In this document: positions 53,976 through 62,581 of the stretch, one piece after another
Layout of the letters: each line of letters opens with the position of its first letter
Position numbering within the stretch: the first letter of the stretch is position 1
NCBI RefSeq assembly: GCF_015864945.1
Contig: NZ_JADYWF010000001.1
Coordinates: 682,378 to 746,377 of the forward strand
Source: Salinibacterium sp. NG253
GTDB taxonomy: Bacteria; Actinomycetota; Actinomycetes; Actinomycetales; Microbacteriaceae
Direction: 5' to 3'
Length of the DNA stretch: 64,000 bases
Translations under genes and position numbers: made by a program
Notes under the pieces: generated by a model
Told to the model about the DNA's origin: nothing
Database searches by the model: none
Seen by the model: the letters and a program-made list of their open reading frames with translations, nothing else

Positions 53976-56147
53976 CTAAGCGTCGATGCTGTGTTTCGGG
54001 GAGTGCTCATCCTCCGCGTGCTTCGGAGCGTGATCTTCGGCGTGAGCGGGAGCGTGCTCGCGCACGTGCTCGGCAGCGTCACGCTTCGGGGTGCGAACTT
54101 CTGCACCAACCGAAATCACGCGACCCGGCCACCAGAACTTCTCGCCAAGCATGAACGCGAGCGACGGCACGATCACGGTGCGAACCAGCAGCGTGTCGAG
54201 CAGCACACCGATGCAGACGATGATTCCGATCTGCGTGAGCGTGATGAGCGGCAAAACACCCAGCACCGCAAACACGGCGGCGAGCAAAATACCCGCACTC
54301 GTGATGACGCCACCGGTCGAGGAGAGCGCGCGAATCATTCCCTGGCGTGTGCCGTGTTCGACCGCTTCTTCTCGAGCCCGGGTGACCAAGAAGATGTTGT
54401 AATCCACACCTAGCGCCACGAGGAAGAGGAAGCTAAACAGCACCACGTTGGTGTCGATAGCCGGGAATCCGAAGACCGACTGGAACAGCAGCCAGCTGGC
54501 ACCCAAGCTCGCAAAGAACGAGGCAAGCACCGTGAGCAGCAACAGAATCGGAGCAATAAGCGAACGCAAGAGCAGCACCAACACGATGAAGACCAGACCC
54601 AAGATAAGTGGGATCACCAGATCTTGGTCATGCTGCTGGGCGCGCTGCACGTCGAGAGCCTGCGCATCCAACCCGCCGACGAGAGCATCAGCACCGTCGA
54701 TGCTGGAGAGTTCAGCGCGGAGAGCCTCAATAGCGGCGAACGAGCCTTCAGTTTCGGCTGCGTCATCCAACACCACACTGATCTGCGTAATCGTCGACGT
54801 GCTTTCGCCGATGCTGACAGCGTCCACACCCTCGACGCCCTCTGCCGCTTGGGCAGCCTCAGCGGCATAGTCTGAGTTCACAATGACGGATGCCGGAGAA
54901 CCGCTGCCAGCAGGAAAAGCCTCAGCAATAAGTTCCTGACCCTGAACCGCTTCGGGAACCTGCGTAAAGCTCTCGGTCTGCGAGAGACCAATCTTGATTT
55001 GCGGAACGCCCAAGGAGAGCGCGCCAAGCACGATCGCGCCCAGAATGGCAACGGCAACGGGCTTCTTGGAGACCAAAACGCCCAGCTTGTGCCAGACACC
55101 GCGTTCTGCGCTGCCTTCAGTGCCGAACTTGGGGATGTACGGCCAGAAGAGACCTCGACCGAACAAGACGAGAGCCGCCGGCAAGACGACGAGCGCGAAG
55201 ATCATGGCGATAACGACACCCGTGGCACACGCGATGCCGAGCGCACGGTTGCCCTGCAGCTCAGCGAATACCAGCGTGAGGAGGGCGAGCACCACTGTGC
55301 TGCCACTGGCGATGATGGCGGGGCCAGCTCCGCGCAGTGCTCGTGACATCGCCTCGCGACGATCTTCTTCCAAGCGCAATTCGTCACGGTAACGGGCGAT
55401 GAGCAGCAGCGCGTAGTTGGTGCCAGCACCGAAGACCAGCACCGACAGAATTCCGGTGACCGAGGCATCCAAGGGGATGCCAGCGAGCGCGGCGACACGA
55501 GCCGCGACGATTCCGGCAAGACCGTCGGCGGTACCGACGACAATGAGCGGGACAAGCCACAACCAGGGGCTGCGGTACGTCACGAGCAGGAGCACTGCGA
55601 CAACAATCACGGTGGTGATGAGAAGGGTGAAGTCAGCACCTTCAAAGACGGCGGCGATGTCGACCGCAAATCCTTCGGGACCACTGAGCAATGCAGTGAG
55701 GCCACTCGGAAGGTCAGCGTTGGCTTCCTCGCGAATCGCGTCCGCGCGCTCGGCTTGTTCGCCAGCTTCGGAGAGGGAATCGAGCGGAACCGTGACGATC
55801 GCGGTCGTGCCGTCGTCGGAGAACGTCGGTGGTGGAACGAATCCCTCGGCCGAGAGCTCGCTCAGCGTGCCAGTCGCCTCGGTGATGGCAGCGGTGTCGT
55901 CGTCGGTGAGTGCATCACCGTCACGCGTGAAGACGAGAAGAGCAACCGTGGAGTCAGCTCCGGGGAGGTCTTCTGCTGCAGCGGCAGCCTGTGCTGATTC
56001 GGCTGACTCCGGAAGACCGACGCCGGGAAGGGCGCCCTCTTCATTGCCCGAACCTGCCGCGAATATTGCGCCAGCCGCGAGAAAGGCGGCGACCAATACG
56101 ATCCACGAAGTGCGCCGGGCGGTGATGAATGTCCTGAGGCGAGACAT
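53976..56147 (-). CDS. MMPL family transporter
   Basis: 723 residues in the RND-like MMPL layout: one N-terminal helix, an extracytoplasmic domain, five or six helices (TLLITTVIVVAVLLLVTYRS, FGAGTNYALLLIARYRDELR, GSTVVLALLTLVFAEL), then a second domain and helices (VALGVDYNIFLVTRAREEAV). The GxxxDY-like elements in helices are the proton-relay positions. MMPL proteins export lipids or drugs. The C-terminal 30 residues are rich in His, Glu and Asp (EHAPAHAEDHAPKHAEDEH). Divergent from a MarR gene, a common regulator-exporter pair. Confidence 0.92.
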   Translation of the reverse strand: MSRLRTFITARRTSWIVLVAAFLAAGAIFAAGSGNEEGALPGVGLPESAESAQAAAAAEDLPGADSTVALLVFTRDGDALTDDDTAAITEATGTLSELSAEGFVPPPTFSDDGTTAIVTVPLDSLSEAGEQAERADAIREEANADLPSGLTALLSGPEGFAVDIAAVFEGADFTLLITTVIVVAVLLLVTYRSPWLWLVPLIVVGTADGLAGIVAARVAALAGIPLDASVTGILSVLVFGAGTNYALLLIARYRDELRLEEDRREAMSRALRGAGPAIIASGSTVVLALLTLVFAELQGNRALGIACATGVVIAMIFALVVLPAALVLFGRGLFWPYIPKFGTEGSAERGVWHKLGVLVSKKPVAVAILGAIVLGALSLGVPQIKIGLSQTESFTQVPEAVQGQELIAEAFPAGSGSPASVIVNSDYAAEAAQAAEGVEGVDAVSIGESTSTITQISVVLDDAAETEGSFAAIEALRAELSSIDGADALVGGLDAQALDVQRAQQHDQDLVIPLILGLVFIVLVLLLRSLIAPILLLLTVLASFFASLGASWLLFQSVFGFPAIDTNVVLFSFLFLVALGVDYNIFLVTRAREEAVEHGTRQGMIRALSSTGGVITSAGILLAAVFAVLGVLPLITLTQIGIIVCIGVLLDTLLVRTVIVPSLAFMLGEKFWWPGRVISVGAEVRTPKRDAAEHVREHAPAHAEDHAPKHAEDEHSPKHSIDA

Positions 56148-56177
56148 CGCTCTCCTTCTGAAGAAAAGTACTTCGAT

Positions 56178-56199
56178 TAACTAGATATTAGACAAGTTA
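56178..56199. promoter_or_regulatory. possible MarR operator between exporter and regulator
   Basis: TAACT at 56178-56182 and AGTTA at 56195-56199 form an inverted repeat with 12 bases between, in the 77-base gap shared by the divergent MMPL and MarR genes. MarR proteins bind such short dyads that cover divergent promoters. The arms are short, so confidence is limited. Confidence 0.45.
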
Positions 56200-56224
56200 G
56201 AAACATAGCGGTAAAGTGAGCGGC

Positions 56225-56803
56225 ATGCAACACACCGAATCCCCTCCGGAGCGTCCCGACGCGCGACGCCCCACCCAGCTGTTGCGCGACATCCTCGATA
56301 TCAGTGAAGAGTTCGAGGAACATGTCGGCCGAACCCTCTCGGTCAACCCGACCGACCTCGAAGCGATGAACCACCTGATCATGAGCGGGCCACTGCCACC
56401 GACCGAGCTGTCTCGTCGCCTCAATATCTCGACGCCAGCCGTGACCGCCTCCATCGACCGACTCATCAACGTCGGCCATGTGACGCGAGAACAACATCCC
56501 ACCGACCGCAGAAGCGTCGTTGTCGTGCCCAACCCAAGTTCGGTCGCGACCGCCATGGCCACACTGATGCCCATGATTATGGGAATTGACCGCGTGCTCG
56601 ATAACTTCGACGACAACGAGAAAGACATCATCGAGCGCTACCTCGATCAGGTCGTCTCTATCTATCGCGCGCAGCTCCCGGAGCCCACTGACGTTCCCTC
56701 CCCCAAACCAGCAGTCGCGCCACCCAAGATTGACCCGCCAGGCCCGCGCCGCACGTCATGGAAACCAGAAACCCACGTGGGCGACAGACCGCTCCTGGGC
56801 TAA
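56225..56803 (+). CDS. MarR-family regulator
   Basis: 192 residues from ATG 56225 (GTG 56216 is possible). Winged-helix domain: LSVNPTDLEAMNHLIMSGPL, PTELSRRLNISTPAVTASID (recognition helix), RLINVGHVTREQHPTDRRSV with the wing D-R-R. A proline-rich tail of about 45 residues follows the dimerisation helices. It should repress the divergent MMPL exporter gene, which is the usual arrangement; the inducing compound is unknown. Confidence 0.88.
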   Translation: MQHTESPPERPDARRPTQLLRDILDISEEFEEHVGRTLSVNPTDLEAMNHLIMSGPLPPTELSRRLNISTPAVTASIDRLINVGHVTREQHPTDRRSVVVVPNPSSVATAMATLMPMIMGIDRVLDNFDDNEKDIIERYLDQVVSIYRAQLPEPTDVPSPKPAVAPPKIDPPGPRRTSWKPETHVGDRPLLG

Positions 56804-56845
56804 GAGACACCAGAAGCCTGGCCGCTGACCGTCGAGGCCGAATGC

Positions 56846-57772
56846 TTAGGCGCGGGGATGCGCGGTGCGGTAGCTTTCGCGCAAACGCTCCGTTGAGACA
56901 TGGGTATACAGCTGGGTAGTGCCCAGACTGGCATGCCCCAAAAGCTCCTGCACCGCCCGTAGATCGGCGCCGCCATCCAAGAGGTGAGTTGCAGCGGTAT
57001 GTCTCAACGTGTGCGGCCCGGATCCGCCCGAACCAGGAACGTCGGCGAGCAAATGGGCGATCACTTCGTACACCGTGCGCGCACTGACACGTTTGCCACG
57101 GGCACCCACAAATAGCGGTGCCGCTCCCCCGATTTCGGCGGTGAGCTGAGGTCGGCCACGCTCGAGATAATCGGCGATCGCGCGTTGAGCCGGAATACCA
57201 AACGGAACCACCCGCTCCTTCGATCCCTTACCCATCACGCGCACCGTGAGCCGGGAATCATCCACGTCATTCGCACTGAGCCCCACAAGCTCGCTCACCC
57301 GCAACGCCGAGGCATAGAGGAGCTCGACAATGGCTCTGTCCCGCAGCGCTACCGGATCCGCCGTGGACGCCCGCGACTCAACACTCTGCAACATCTCGGC
57401 CATCTGATCGCGATTGAGAACCCGGGGCAAGTGCCGGTCGGCCTTCGGCGCCTTAAGACGAGCCGCGGCATCCAACTCGGTGTACTTATTCTGGGCCAAC
57501 CACGCGCTGAACGCCCGCGAGGCCGCCGCCCGACGCGCCAACGTAGCTTTTGCGAGCCCCTCCTGGGAGGACTGCCACAACCACTCGCGCAAAAGTTCGA
57601 GATCGAGATCAGCGGGCTCTGTTGCCAACCGCTCTCCCGCGAAAGCGACGAGGTTAGTGAGATCAGAACGGTAGGAACGAATCGTGTGCACGCTGAAGCC
57701 ACGGTCTGCCGAGAGGTACTCGACGAACGCATCCACAAGGCGGGGCAGGTTCACCCCTCTATCGTGCGGCAT
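56846..57772 (-). CDS. xerC: tyrosine recombinase
   Basis: 308 residues with the full tyrosine-recombinase layout: N-terminal core-binding domain (AFVEYLSADRGFSVHTIRSY), then catalytic residues Arg in LLYASALRVSELVGLSANDV, Lys in VMGKGSKERVVPFG, the HTLRHTAATHLLDGG box, LGHASLGTTQLYTHV with the final Tyr. It resolves chromosome dimers with XerD at dif. A chromosomal xerC near rpsB and an M23 gene is common in actinobacteria, so I read it as the resident enzyme. Start ATG 57772; GTG 57754 is possible. Confidence 0.93.
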   Translation of the reverse strand: MPHDRGVNLPRLVDAFVEYLSADRGFSVHTIRSYRSDLTNLVAFAGERLATEPADLDLELLREWLWQSSQEGLAKATLARRAAASRAFSAWLAQNKYTELDAAARLKAPKADRHLPRVLNRDQMAEMLQSVESRASTADPVALRDRAIVELLYASALRVSELVGLSANDVDDSRLTVRVMGKGSKERVVPFGIPAQRAIADYLERGRPQLTAEIGGAAPLFVGARGKRVSARTVYEVIAHLLADVPGSGGSGPHTLRHTAATHLLDGGADLRAVQELLGHASLGTTQLYTHVSTERLRESYRTAHPRA

Positions 57773-57810
57773 GCTGACGACAATGGGGCTCGACGCGATA
57801 GCGTTTCGGG

Positions 57811-58629
57811 ATGACCATTCAGCCTCCACGCCCCTCGGCCAGCACGGCCCGCGGCACCGCACTCGTCACAGGAGCAACTTCCGGCCTCGGGGCGGAGTTC
57901 GCCCATCAACTCGCTTCTGATGGCTACAACATTGTTCTGGTAGCGCGAGATCTGGCCAGACTTGAGGCTGTCGCATCCGACCTGCGCTCACGCTACGGCG
58001 TCACCGCCGAAGTGCTGAAGGCCGACCTCACCAACGTCGACGAACGGGCGATTGTCGAGCAGCGTTTGCACTCGGCGGATGCCCCCATCAGCTATCTGGT
58101 GAACAACGCCGGCTACGGATTAGCGCAAGAGTTTGAATCGAACTCCATCGACGACGAAGAGCGAATGCTGGAGATCCTCGCCACCGTGCCCCTCCGCCTC
58201 AGCCACGCAGTGCTCGGCGGCATGCTCAGCCGAGAATCCGGCACCGTACTTACTGTCGCCAGCATCGCTGCGGGCGCCCCGCTCGGGCTCTATAGCGCGG
58301 CAAAAGCATGGCCGCTCAGTTTCAGCCGTTGGGCCAACGCCCACTACCGCCACCGCGGCGTGACCTTCAGCGCCGTCGCGCCCGGGTTTGTCCGCACTGA
58401 GTTCCACGCTCGACTCGGCATTGAGCGCGCCGACATGGCCCCGAAGTGGATGTGGCTCGATGCGAGCTTCGTGGTTCGCTCCGCCCTGCGTTCAGCGGCA
58501 CGCGGTCGCGCCGTCTCTGTGCCCAGCGTGCGCTACAAACTCATCTGGGCTCTGATGAAAGTCACGCAACCACTAATCATGGTCTTCGTCGCGCGCGCAA
58601 GTCGTGCCGCTAGCGCTAACGGATCCTGA
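57811..58629 (+). CDS. SDR family oxidoreductase
   Basis: 272 residues of the DltE-like classical SDR type: TALVTGATSGLGAEFAHQLA (cofactor), VARDLARLEAV, LVNNAGYGLAQEFE, the catalytic Ser in VASIAAGAPLG and Tyr-x-x-x-Lys in YSAAKAWPLSF. The C-terminus has a hydrophobic segment (LIWALMKVTQPLIMVFVARA) and may lie near the membrane. Substrate unknown. It is divergent from xerC by 38 bases and overlaps the convergent nitroreductase gene by 14 bases. Confidence 0.88.
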   Translation: MTIQPPRPSASTARGTALVTGATSGLGAEFAHQLASDGYNIVLVARDLARLEAVASDLRSRYGVTAEVLKADLTNVDERAIVEQRLHSADAPISYLVNNAGYGLAQEFESNSIDDEERMLEILATVPLRLSHAVLGGMLSRESGTVLTVASIAAGAPLGLYSAAKAWPLSFSRWANAHYRHRGVTFSAVAPGFVRTEFHARLGIERADMAPKWMWLDASFVVRSALRSAARGRAVSVPSVRYKLIWALMKVTQPLIMVFVARASRAASANGS

Positions 58630-59488
58630 AACCGCGCGCTTCGACCTCGTCTTTGAGGTGGTCGCGCATCGCAACCGACGGCCCCGTTACGCCCTCTGGC
58701 TTGCTGGTGCGGCGGGCGGTGTGCTCGGCCCAACCATATTCCGAATCAGGAATTTGCACGCCTGCGCTGGTGACCTGACGGCCGGAGTAGAGACCGTTAG
58801 CAATCATGACGTCGTCGTAGTCGCTGACGTGCTTCTCGATGTCGTCACCTGAATACTGTTCCCGGTGCACAACGGCCTCGCTCGACAAACGCGGCTTTGT
58901 TCCCCGACGCACTCCCTCCCGCGGATGACCGAGAGTGAGACCAGCGACGGCAAAGACTCCCTGGGGCAGGCCCAACTCGGCGGCAATCGCCGAAGGCTGA
59001 TTGCGCACCGAACCAATAGGAACAGCGCCAAGCCCGAGCGACTCGGCGGCGACTAGCGCGTTCTCAAGCGCGAGAGCGGCATCTACGGATGCCATAAGGA
59101 ACATTTCGAGGTTGTCAGCGTCGAATGTGTGCCCCTGTCGCTCGGCGAGGTAGTGAAAACGGGACACATCGGCGCAGAAGATCAGCATGACAGGGGCTTC
59201 AGCGACGTAGCGCTGGTCGCCAACTAGGTGAGCCAGGCGAGCACGGCGCTCTGCATCCTCAACGACGATGATGCTGAACGCCTGCAAGTTAGATGATGTC
59301 GGGGCGCTGCGGGCAGACACCAAGATTGCTTCCAGCGCTTCCGCCGCAATCGGCGTCGGCTCAAAGCTGCGAATCGACTCGTGGCTCGTGAGCACCCGAA
59401 TCGTGTCCGTGATGAACTCGGGGGAAATCTCCCGCTGCTCTTGTTCGATTCGAGATGTTCGTGCGGTGTTTATTGAGCCCAAAGTCAT
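58616..59488 (-). CDS. NfsA-like nitroreductase
   Basis: 290 residues, FMN-dependent nitroreductase family: LTSHESIRSFEPTPIAAEAL, ILVSARSAPTSSNLQAFSII, DAALALENALVAAESLGLGA, VPIGSVRNQPSAIAAELGLP and GVFAVAGLTLGHPRE. The C-terminal ERGFRIR-type tail and GWAEHTARR are common to the group. Substrates of such enzymes include nitroaromatics, flavins and quinones; none is indicated. The gene stands alone with its own upstream region of 75 bases before the metallophosphoesterase gene end. Confidence 0.9.
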   Translation of the reverse strand: MTLGSINTARTSRIEQEQREISPEFITDTIRVLTSHESIRSFEPTPIAAEALEAILVSARSAPTSSNLQAFSIIVVEDAERRARLAHLVGDQRYVAEAPVMLIFCADVSRFHYLAERQGHTFDADNLEMFLMASVDAALALENALVAAESLGLGAVPIGSVRNQPSAIAAELGLPQGVFAVAGLTLGHPREGVRRGTKPRLSSEAVVHREQYSGDDIEKHVSDYDDVMIANGLYSGRQVTSAGVQIPDSEYGWAEHTARRTSKPEGVTGPSVAMRDHLKDEVEARGFRIR

Positions 59489-59563
59489 AGTTCAATGATT
59501 TCACGGCGCACTGGATGCTTCGTGCACACGCGACGCGAGCAAGAATCGTGCAGCAAGCTCGAG

Positions 59564-60493
59564 CTAGTCGGAGGCCGCCACTTCTGCCGCATTGAACGTG
59601 GAGTTTTTGGCTGAGAACGTCTCGAGGCGCTGCTCGGGCGTCATCGCTTCGACTTGCGCCCACGCTTCAGCAGAGTGGCCCGTGATCTCCGTGGTGTCGC
59701 CGACCGGAATGATCGAGTGCACGGTCTGCTTCTCGTAGACGTGCACAACGTTGACCGACTGCCCGTAGTCAACTCCGGAAAGCAGTCGTTCATGGGCACT
59801 GAGGTCGAGGGTGTAACACGTCGCTGACGCGACGGAAACAGGGATGCCAGCGAAAGTCGAATGTGTCGAATAGTGCAAATGGCCGCCTAAAATCGCGCGA
59901 ACGTCGCTGCCCTGCAGCACCTCCGCGAGCCGGTCTTGCCCCTGCAGCTCAAGCATCCCCATCGCCTCCAACATCGGAGTAGGGATGGGCGGATGATGCA
60001 CCGCCAGCAGCGTGCCGTGCGGTGCCGGGGTGGCCAGTTCGTTGCGCAGCCACTCCAACTGTTCGTCACCGATCTCGCCGTGGTGGTAGCCCGGCACCGT
60101 GGTGTCGAAAGAGATGATGCGCAATCCGTCGATCATGTAGACCCGGTCTTGCGGGGCATCCGATTCTTCGTCGAACAGCAGCGATGAGTACTGGGCGCGC
60201 TCGTCGTGATTACCCATCACCCAAATGATCTCCGCGTTCATGCGTTTCGCTGCAGGCTCAACGATTGCACGCAAACGCACGTAAGCGTCGGGCTCGCCCA
60301 GATCGGCGAGGTCTCCCGTGAACACGATGGCTTGAGGGTTCGCGGTCGAGCGCTCAAGTTGAGCAAGTGCCTGCTCGAGGTGAGCGATCGTATTGACCGC
60401 GCCATACAGCGGTCGACCGCCGGCGAGCAGATGAGTGTCGCTGACATGCGCGATGACGTGGCTGGGGGCAGGATATTGGCCGAGTTGAATCAC
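59564..60493 (-). CDS. metallophosphoesterase (CpdA/3',5'-cyclic-AMP phosphodiesterase-like)
   Basis: 309 residues with the five blocks of calcineurin-like phosphoesterases: VIAHVSDTHLLAGG (D-x-H), AIVFTGDLADLGEPDAY (GD), WVMGNHDERAQY (GNHD), LLAVHHPPIPTPM (H) and AILGGHLHYSTHSTF (GHxH). The layout is that of class III phosphodiesterases such as CpdA and Rv0805, so cAMP or other phosphodiester hydrolysis is likely but not certain. Its C-terminal 70 residues are outside the core. It follows a terminator, so it is separate from putP. Confidence 0.9.
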   Translation of the reverse strand: MIQLGQYPAPSHVIAHVSDTHLLAGGRPLYGAVNTIAHLEQALAQLERSTANPQAIVFTGDLADLGEPDAYVRLRAIVEPAAKRMNAEIIWVMGNHDERAQYSSLLFDEESDAPQDRVYMIDGLRIISFDTTVPGYHHGEIGDEQLEWLRNELATPAPHGTLLAVHHPPIPTPMLEAMGMLELQGQDRLAEVLQGSDVRAILGGHLHYSTHSTFAGIPVSVASATCYTLDLSAHERLLSGVDYGQSVNVVHVYEKQTVHSIIPVGDTTEITGHSAEAWAQVEAMTPEQRLETFSAKNSTFNAAEVAASD

Positions 60494-60667
60494 AAGCCAA
60501 GCCTAGGGCGCGCCCCTGTCATCCGCCGTGAATTCTGAGAACTTTGCGGGACGCGCTCCTGCAGGCCGAGCACTGAGCCTGACCAAGCTCCGACAGCGGG
60601 GATCTGATCTCGTCGCACGCGATCCGCTCGGACCCGGACTGAGCGTCACTCCGGCAGCGTTAACGAA

Positions 60668-60703
60668 AAATGCCCGCTCCCACAATTGTGGGAGCGGACA
60701 TTT
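60668..60703 (-). terminator. rho-independent terminator after the putP-like gene
   Basis: A 15-of-16 paired hairpin: AAATG-C-CCGCTCCCAC (60668-60683), loop AATT, GTGGGAGCGG-A-CATTT (60688-60703). On the minus strand it runs into TTTTTCGTTA. It ends the leftward sodium/proline symporter transcript. Confidence 0.92.
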
Positions 60704-60745
60704 CATGTTGTCGACCTAGCTAGCGTGCGCCGCTAGGCCAGCGCA

Positions 60746-62266
60746 TTAGTCCTTCTTCTCGAAGACGGGCAACGTGACCGTTCCAGTGCGAACACCCTCG
60801 ACTGCAGAGTCGAACTCGGTAACGATGTTGTCGCTGTGGGTGAACGTGAACAGGCTCACGACAACAGCTACGACGACGTTGAGGAAGAAGCCAGGAACGA
60901 TCTCGTACATGACGCCAGAGAGCGCATCGATGTTGCCCCAGATCACAACCGTCACCGCACCAGCGATCATTCCCGCGATCGCACCAGGAGTGGTGAGCTT
61001 GCGCCAGAACAGCGACAGCAGCACGATCGGACCGAACGCTGCACCGAAGCCGGCCCACGCGTACGAAACGAGTTCAAGCACAGACGAGTCGGGGTTCAGC
61101 GCGAGCAGGATGGCGATGATCGAAACGACCAGCACGCCCATACGACCGAGAACGACCTGAGCCTTGGGCGTTGCTTCCTTCTTGGCGATGATCTTGAAGA
61201 GGTCTTCGACGAGAGCCGAGGACGACACGATCAGCTGCGAAGAGATCGTGCTCATCACAGCGGCAAGCACTGCGGCAAGAACGAACCCAGCGATCAGCGG
61301 GTGGAAGAAGATCTGCGAGAGCTCGAGGAAGACCTTTTCGGGGTCATTCAGCGAGAGTTCGGGGTTCTGCTGGAAGTACGCAACACCGATGAGGGCCGAT
61401 GCCATGGCACCGAGAACCGAAATGATCATCCAGCTGATGCCGATGCGGCGACCGGCTACGGCATCCCCGGGGGAACGCAGCGCCATGAAGCGAACCAGAA
61501 TGTGCGGCTGGCCGAAGTAACCAAGGCCCCACGCTGCTGCAGAGATAGCTGCAATTGCAGAACCGCCGAAGAGGTTGAGCATGTCGACTTCTTCAGAGCT
61601 AACGGCGCGAATCGATTCGATGGCGCCTTCGACTCCACCGACCTGCGAGATGCCGATGACCGGCACAGCGATAAGCGCGAGGAAGATCATGATGCCCTGC
61701 ACGACGTCGGTGTATGTCGCACCAATGAAGCCACCGAAGAGGGTGTAAAGAACGGTAACGCCACCCACGAGCAGCATGCCGAGGAGGTATTCAGAGTTGA
61801 AAGCGCTCTCAAAGAACTTTCCGCCAGCCACCATGCCGGAGGAGACGTAGAACGTGAAGAAGACGAGGATGATGATGCCGGCGGTGATGCGCAGAATGTG
61901 CGTCTTATCGCGCAGGCGGTTCTCAAAGAAGCTCGGCACCGTGATCGAGTTCTTCGATACTTCGGTATAGGAACGCAGTCGCGGGGCTACGAACTTCCAG
62001 TTGAGCCAGGCGCCAACCGTGAGGCCAATGGCGATCCAGCCTTCGACGAGGCCGCCGACGTAGAACGCTCCCGGGAGTCCGAGGAGTAGCCAGCCGGACA
62101 TATCGGATGCGCCGGCGCTGAGGGCTGCGACGCCGGGGCTGAGCTTGCGGCCAGCGAGCATGTAGTCGTCAAGGTCAGTGGTTCGCTTGTACGCCCACCA
62201 TCCAATGCCAAGCATCGCGGCCATATAAATGACCATCGCAATAATTTGGAAGGTTAGATCGTTCAC
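60746..62266 (-). CDS. putP: sodium/proline symporter
   Basis: About 506 residues, 13 membrane helices, sodium:solute symporter family. Motifs: DYMLAGRKLSPGVAALSAGA then SDMSGWLLLGLPGAFY, WLNWKFVAPRLRSYTEVSKN, the SSS signature region around GFIGATYTDVVQGIMIF, AAWGLGYFGQPHILVRFMAL and VMSTISSQLIVSSSALVEDL. These are close to PutP. GTG 62266 follows AAAGG; the in-frame ATG 62287 has no ribosome-binding site. Downstream is a strong terminator. Upstream lies a PucR-type regulator, possibly its regulator. Confidence 0.93.
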   Translation of the reverse strand: MNDLTFQIIAMVIYMAAMLGIGWWAYKRTTDLDDYMLAGRKLSPGVAALSAGASDMSGWLLLGLPGAFYVGGLVEGWIAIGLTVGAWLNWKFVAPRLRSYTEVSKNSITVPSFFENRLRDKTHILRITAGIIILVFFTFYVSSGMVAGGKFFESAFNSEYLLGMLLVGGVTVLYTLFGGFIGATYTDVVQGIMIFLALIAVPVIGISQVGGVEGAIESIRAVSSEEVDMLNLFGGSAIAAISAAAWGLGYFGQPHILVRFMALRSPGDAVAGRRIGISWMIISVLGAMASALIGVAYFQQNPELSLNDPEKVFLELSQIFFHPLIAGFVLAAVLAAVMSTISSQLIVSSSALVEDLFKIIAKKEATPKAQVVLGRMGVLVVSIIAILLALNPDSSVLELVSYAWAGFGAAFGPIVLLSLFWRKLTTPGAIAGMIAGAVTVVIWGNIDALSGVMYEIVPGFFLNVVVAVVVSLFTFTHSDNIVTEFDSAVEGVRTGTVTLPVFEKKD

Positions 62267-62581
62267 AGTGTTGCCTTTCTCATGCATGTGCGTGGGTTAA
62301 GCCTGTCTACCCTCGCAGAGATAAGGATTAGTAACAATCCAAAATGTCACACATAAAGCGTAATGAAATCTAATGATTACTGATCAGAACGCAGTGATGC
62401 CGCACAATTCTCACGTTTGCACAGGAGTCTTGCGTGACGTGCGCGACATTCACAGCTTTCGCCCCTTGCGGTGCTTCGCCGAATACCGTTCTTATTCTTT
62501 CTGACCGGCAGCATGTTCGGGGCGGCTGGGGCGTGTGATGGGGATGCTCGGGCCCCCGATACCCGCTTCGCGGACAGCGCC
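62267..62581. promoter_or_regulatory. intergenic region between the PucR-type gene and putP
   Basis: 315 bases. Near 62325-62340 a short dyad GGATT-AGTAAC-AATCC lies about 60 bases upstream of the putP start and could be an operator. At 62408-62419 AATTCTCACGTTTG strongly resembles the TTCTCAC element of the vitamin B6 genes, with one base missing; I treat it as possibly chance. No small gene is supported here. Confidence 0.4.

Noticed and set aside
56846-57772. A tyrosine recombinase beside the catabolic block, as if it were the integrase of a genomic island
   Set aside because: Its length, sequence and position near rpsB fit the chromosomal XerC, and no tRNA, att-like repeats or excisionase are present.
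60528-60719. Small open frame in the gap upstream of the metallophosphoesterase gene
   Set aside because: It runs through the putP terminator hairpin and has no ribosome-binding site or recognisable product.
60836-62089. Open frame of 417 codons opposite putP, with a very hydrophilic product
   Set aside because: Antisense mirror of membrane helices; the real gene has full family motifs, a ribosome-binding site and a terminator.
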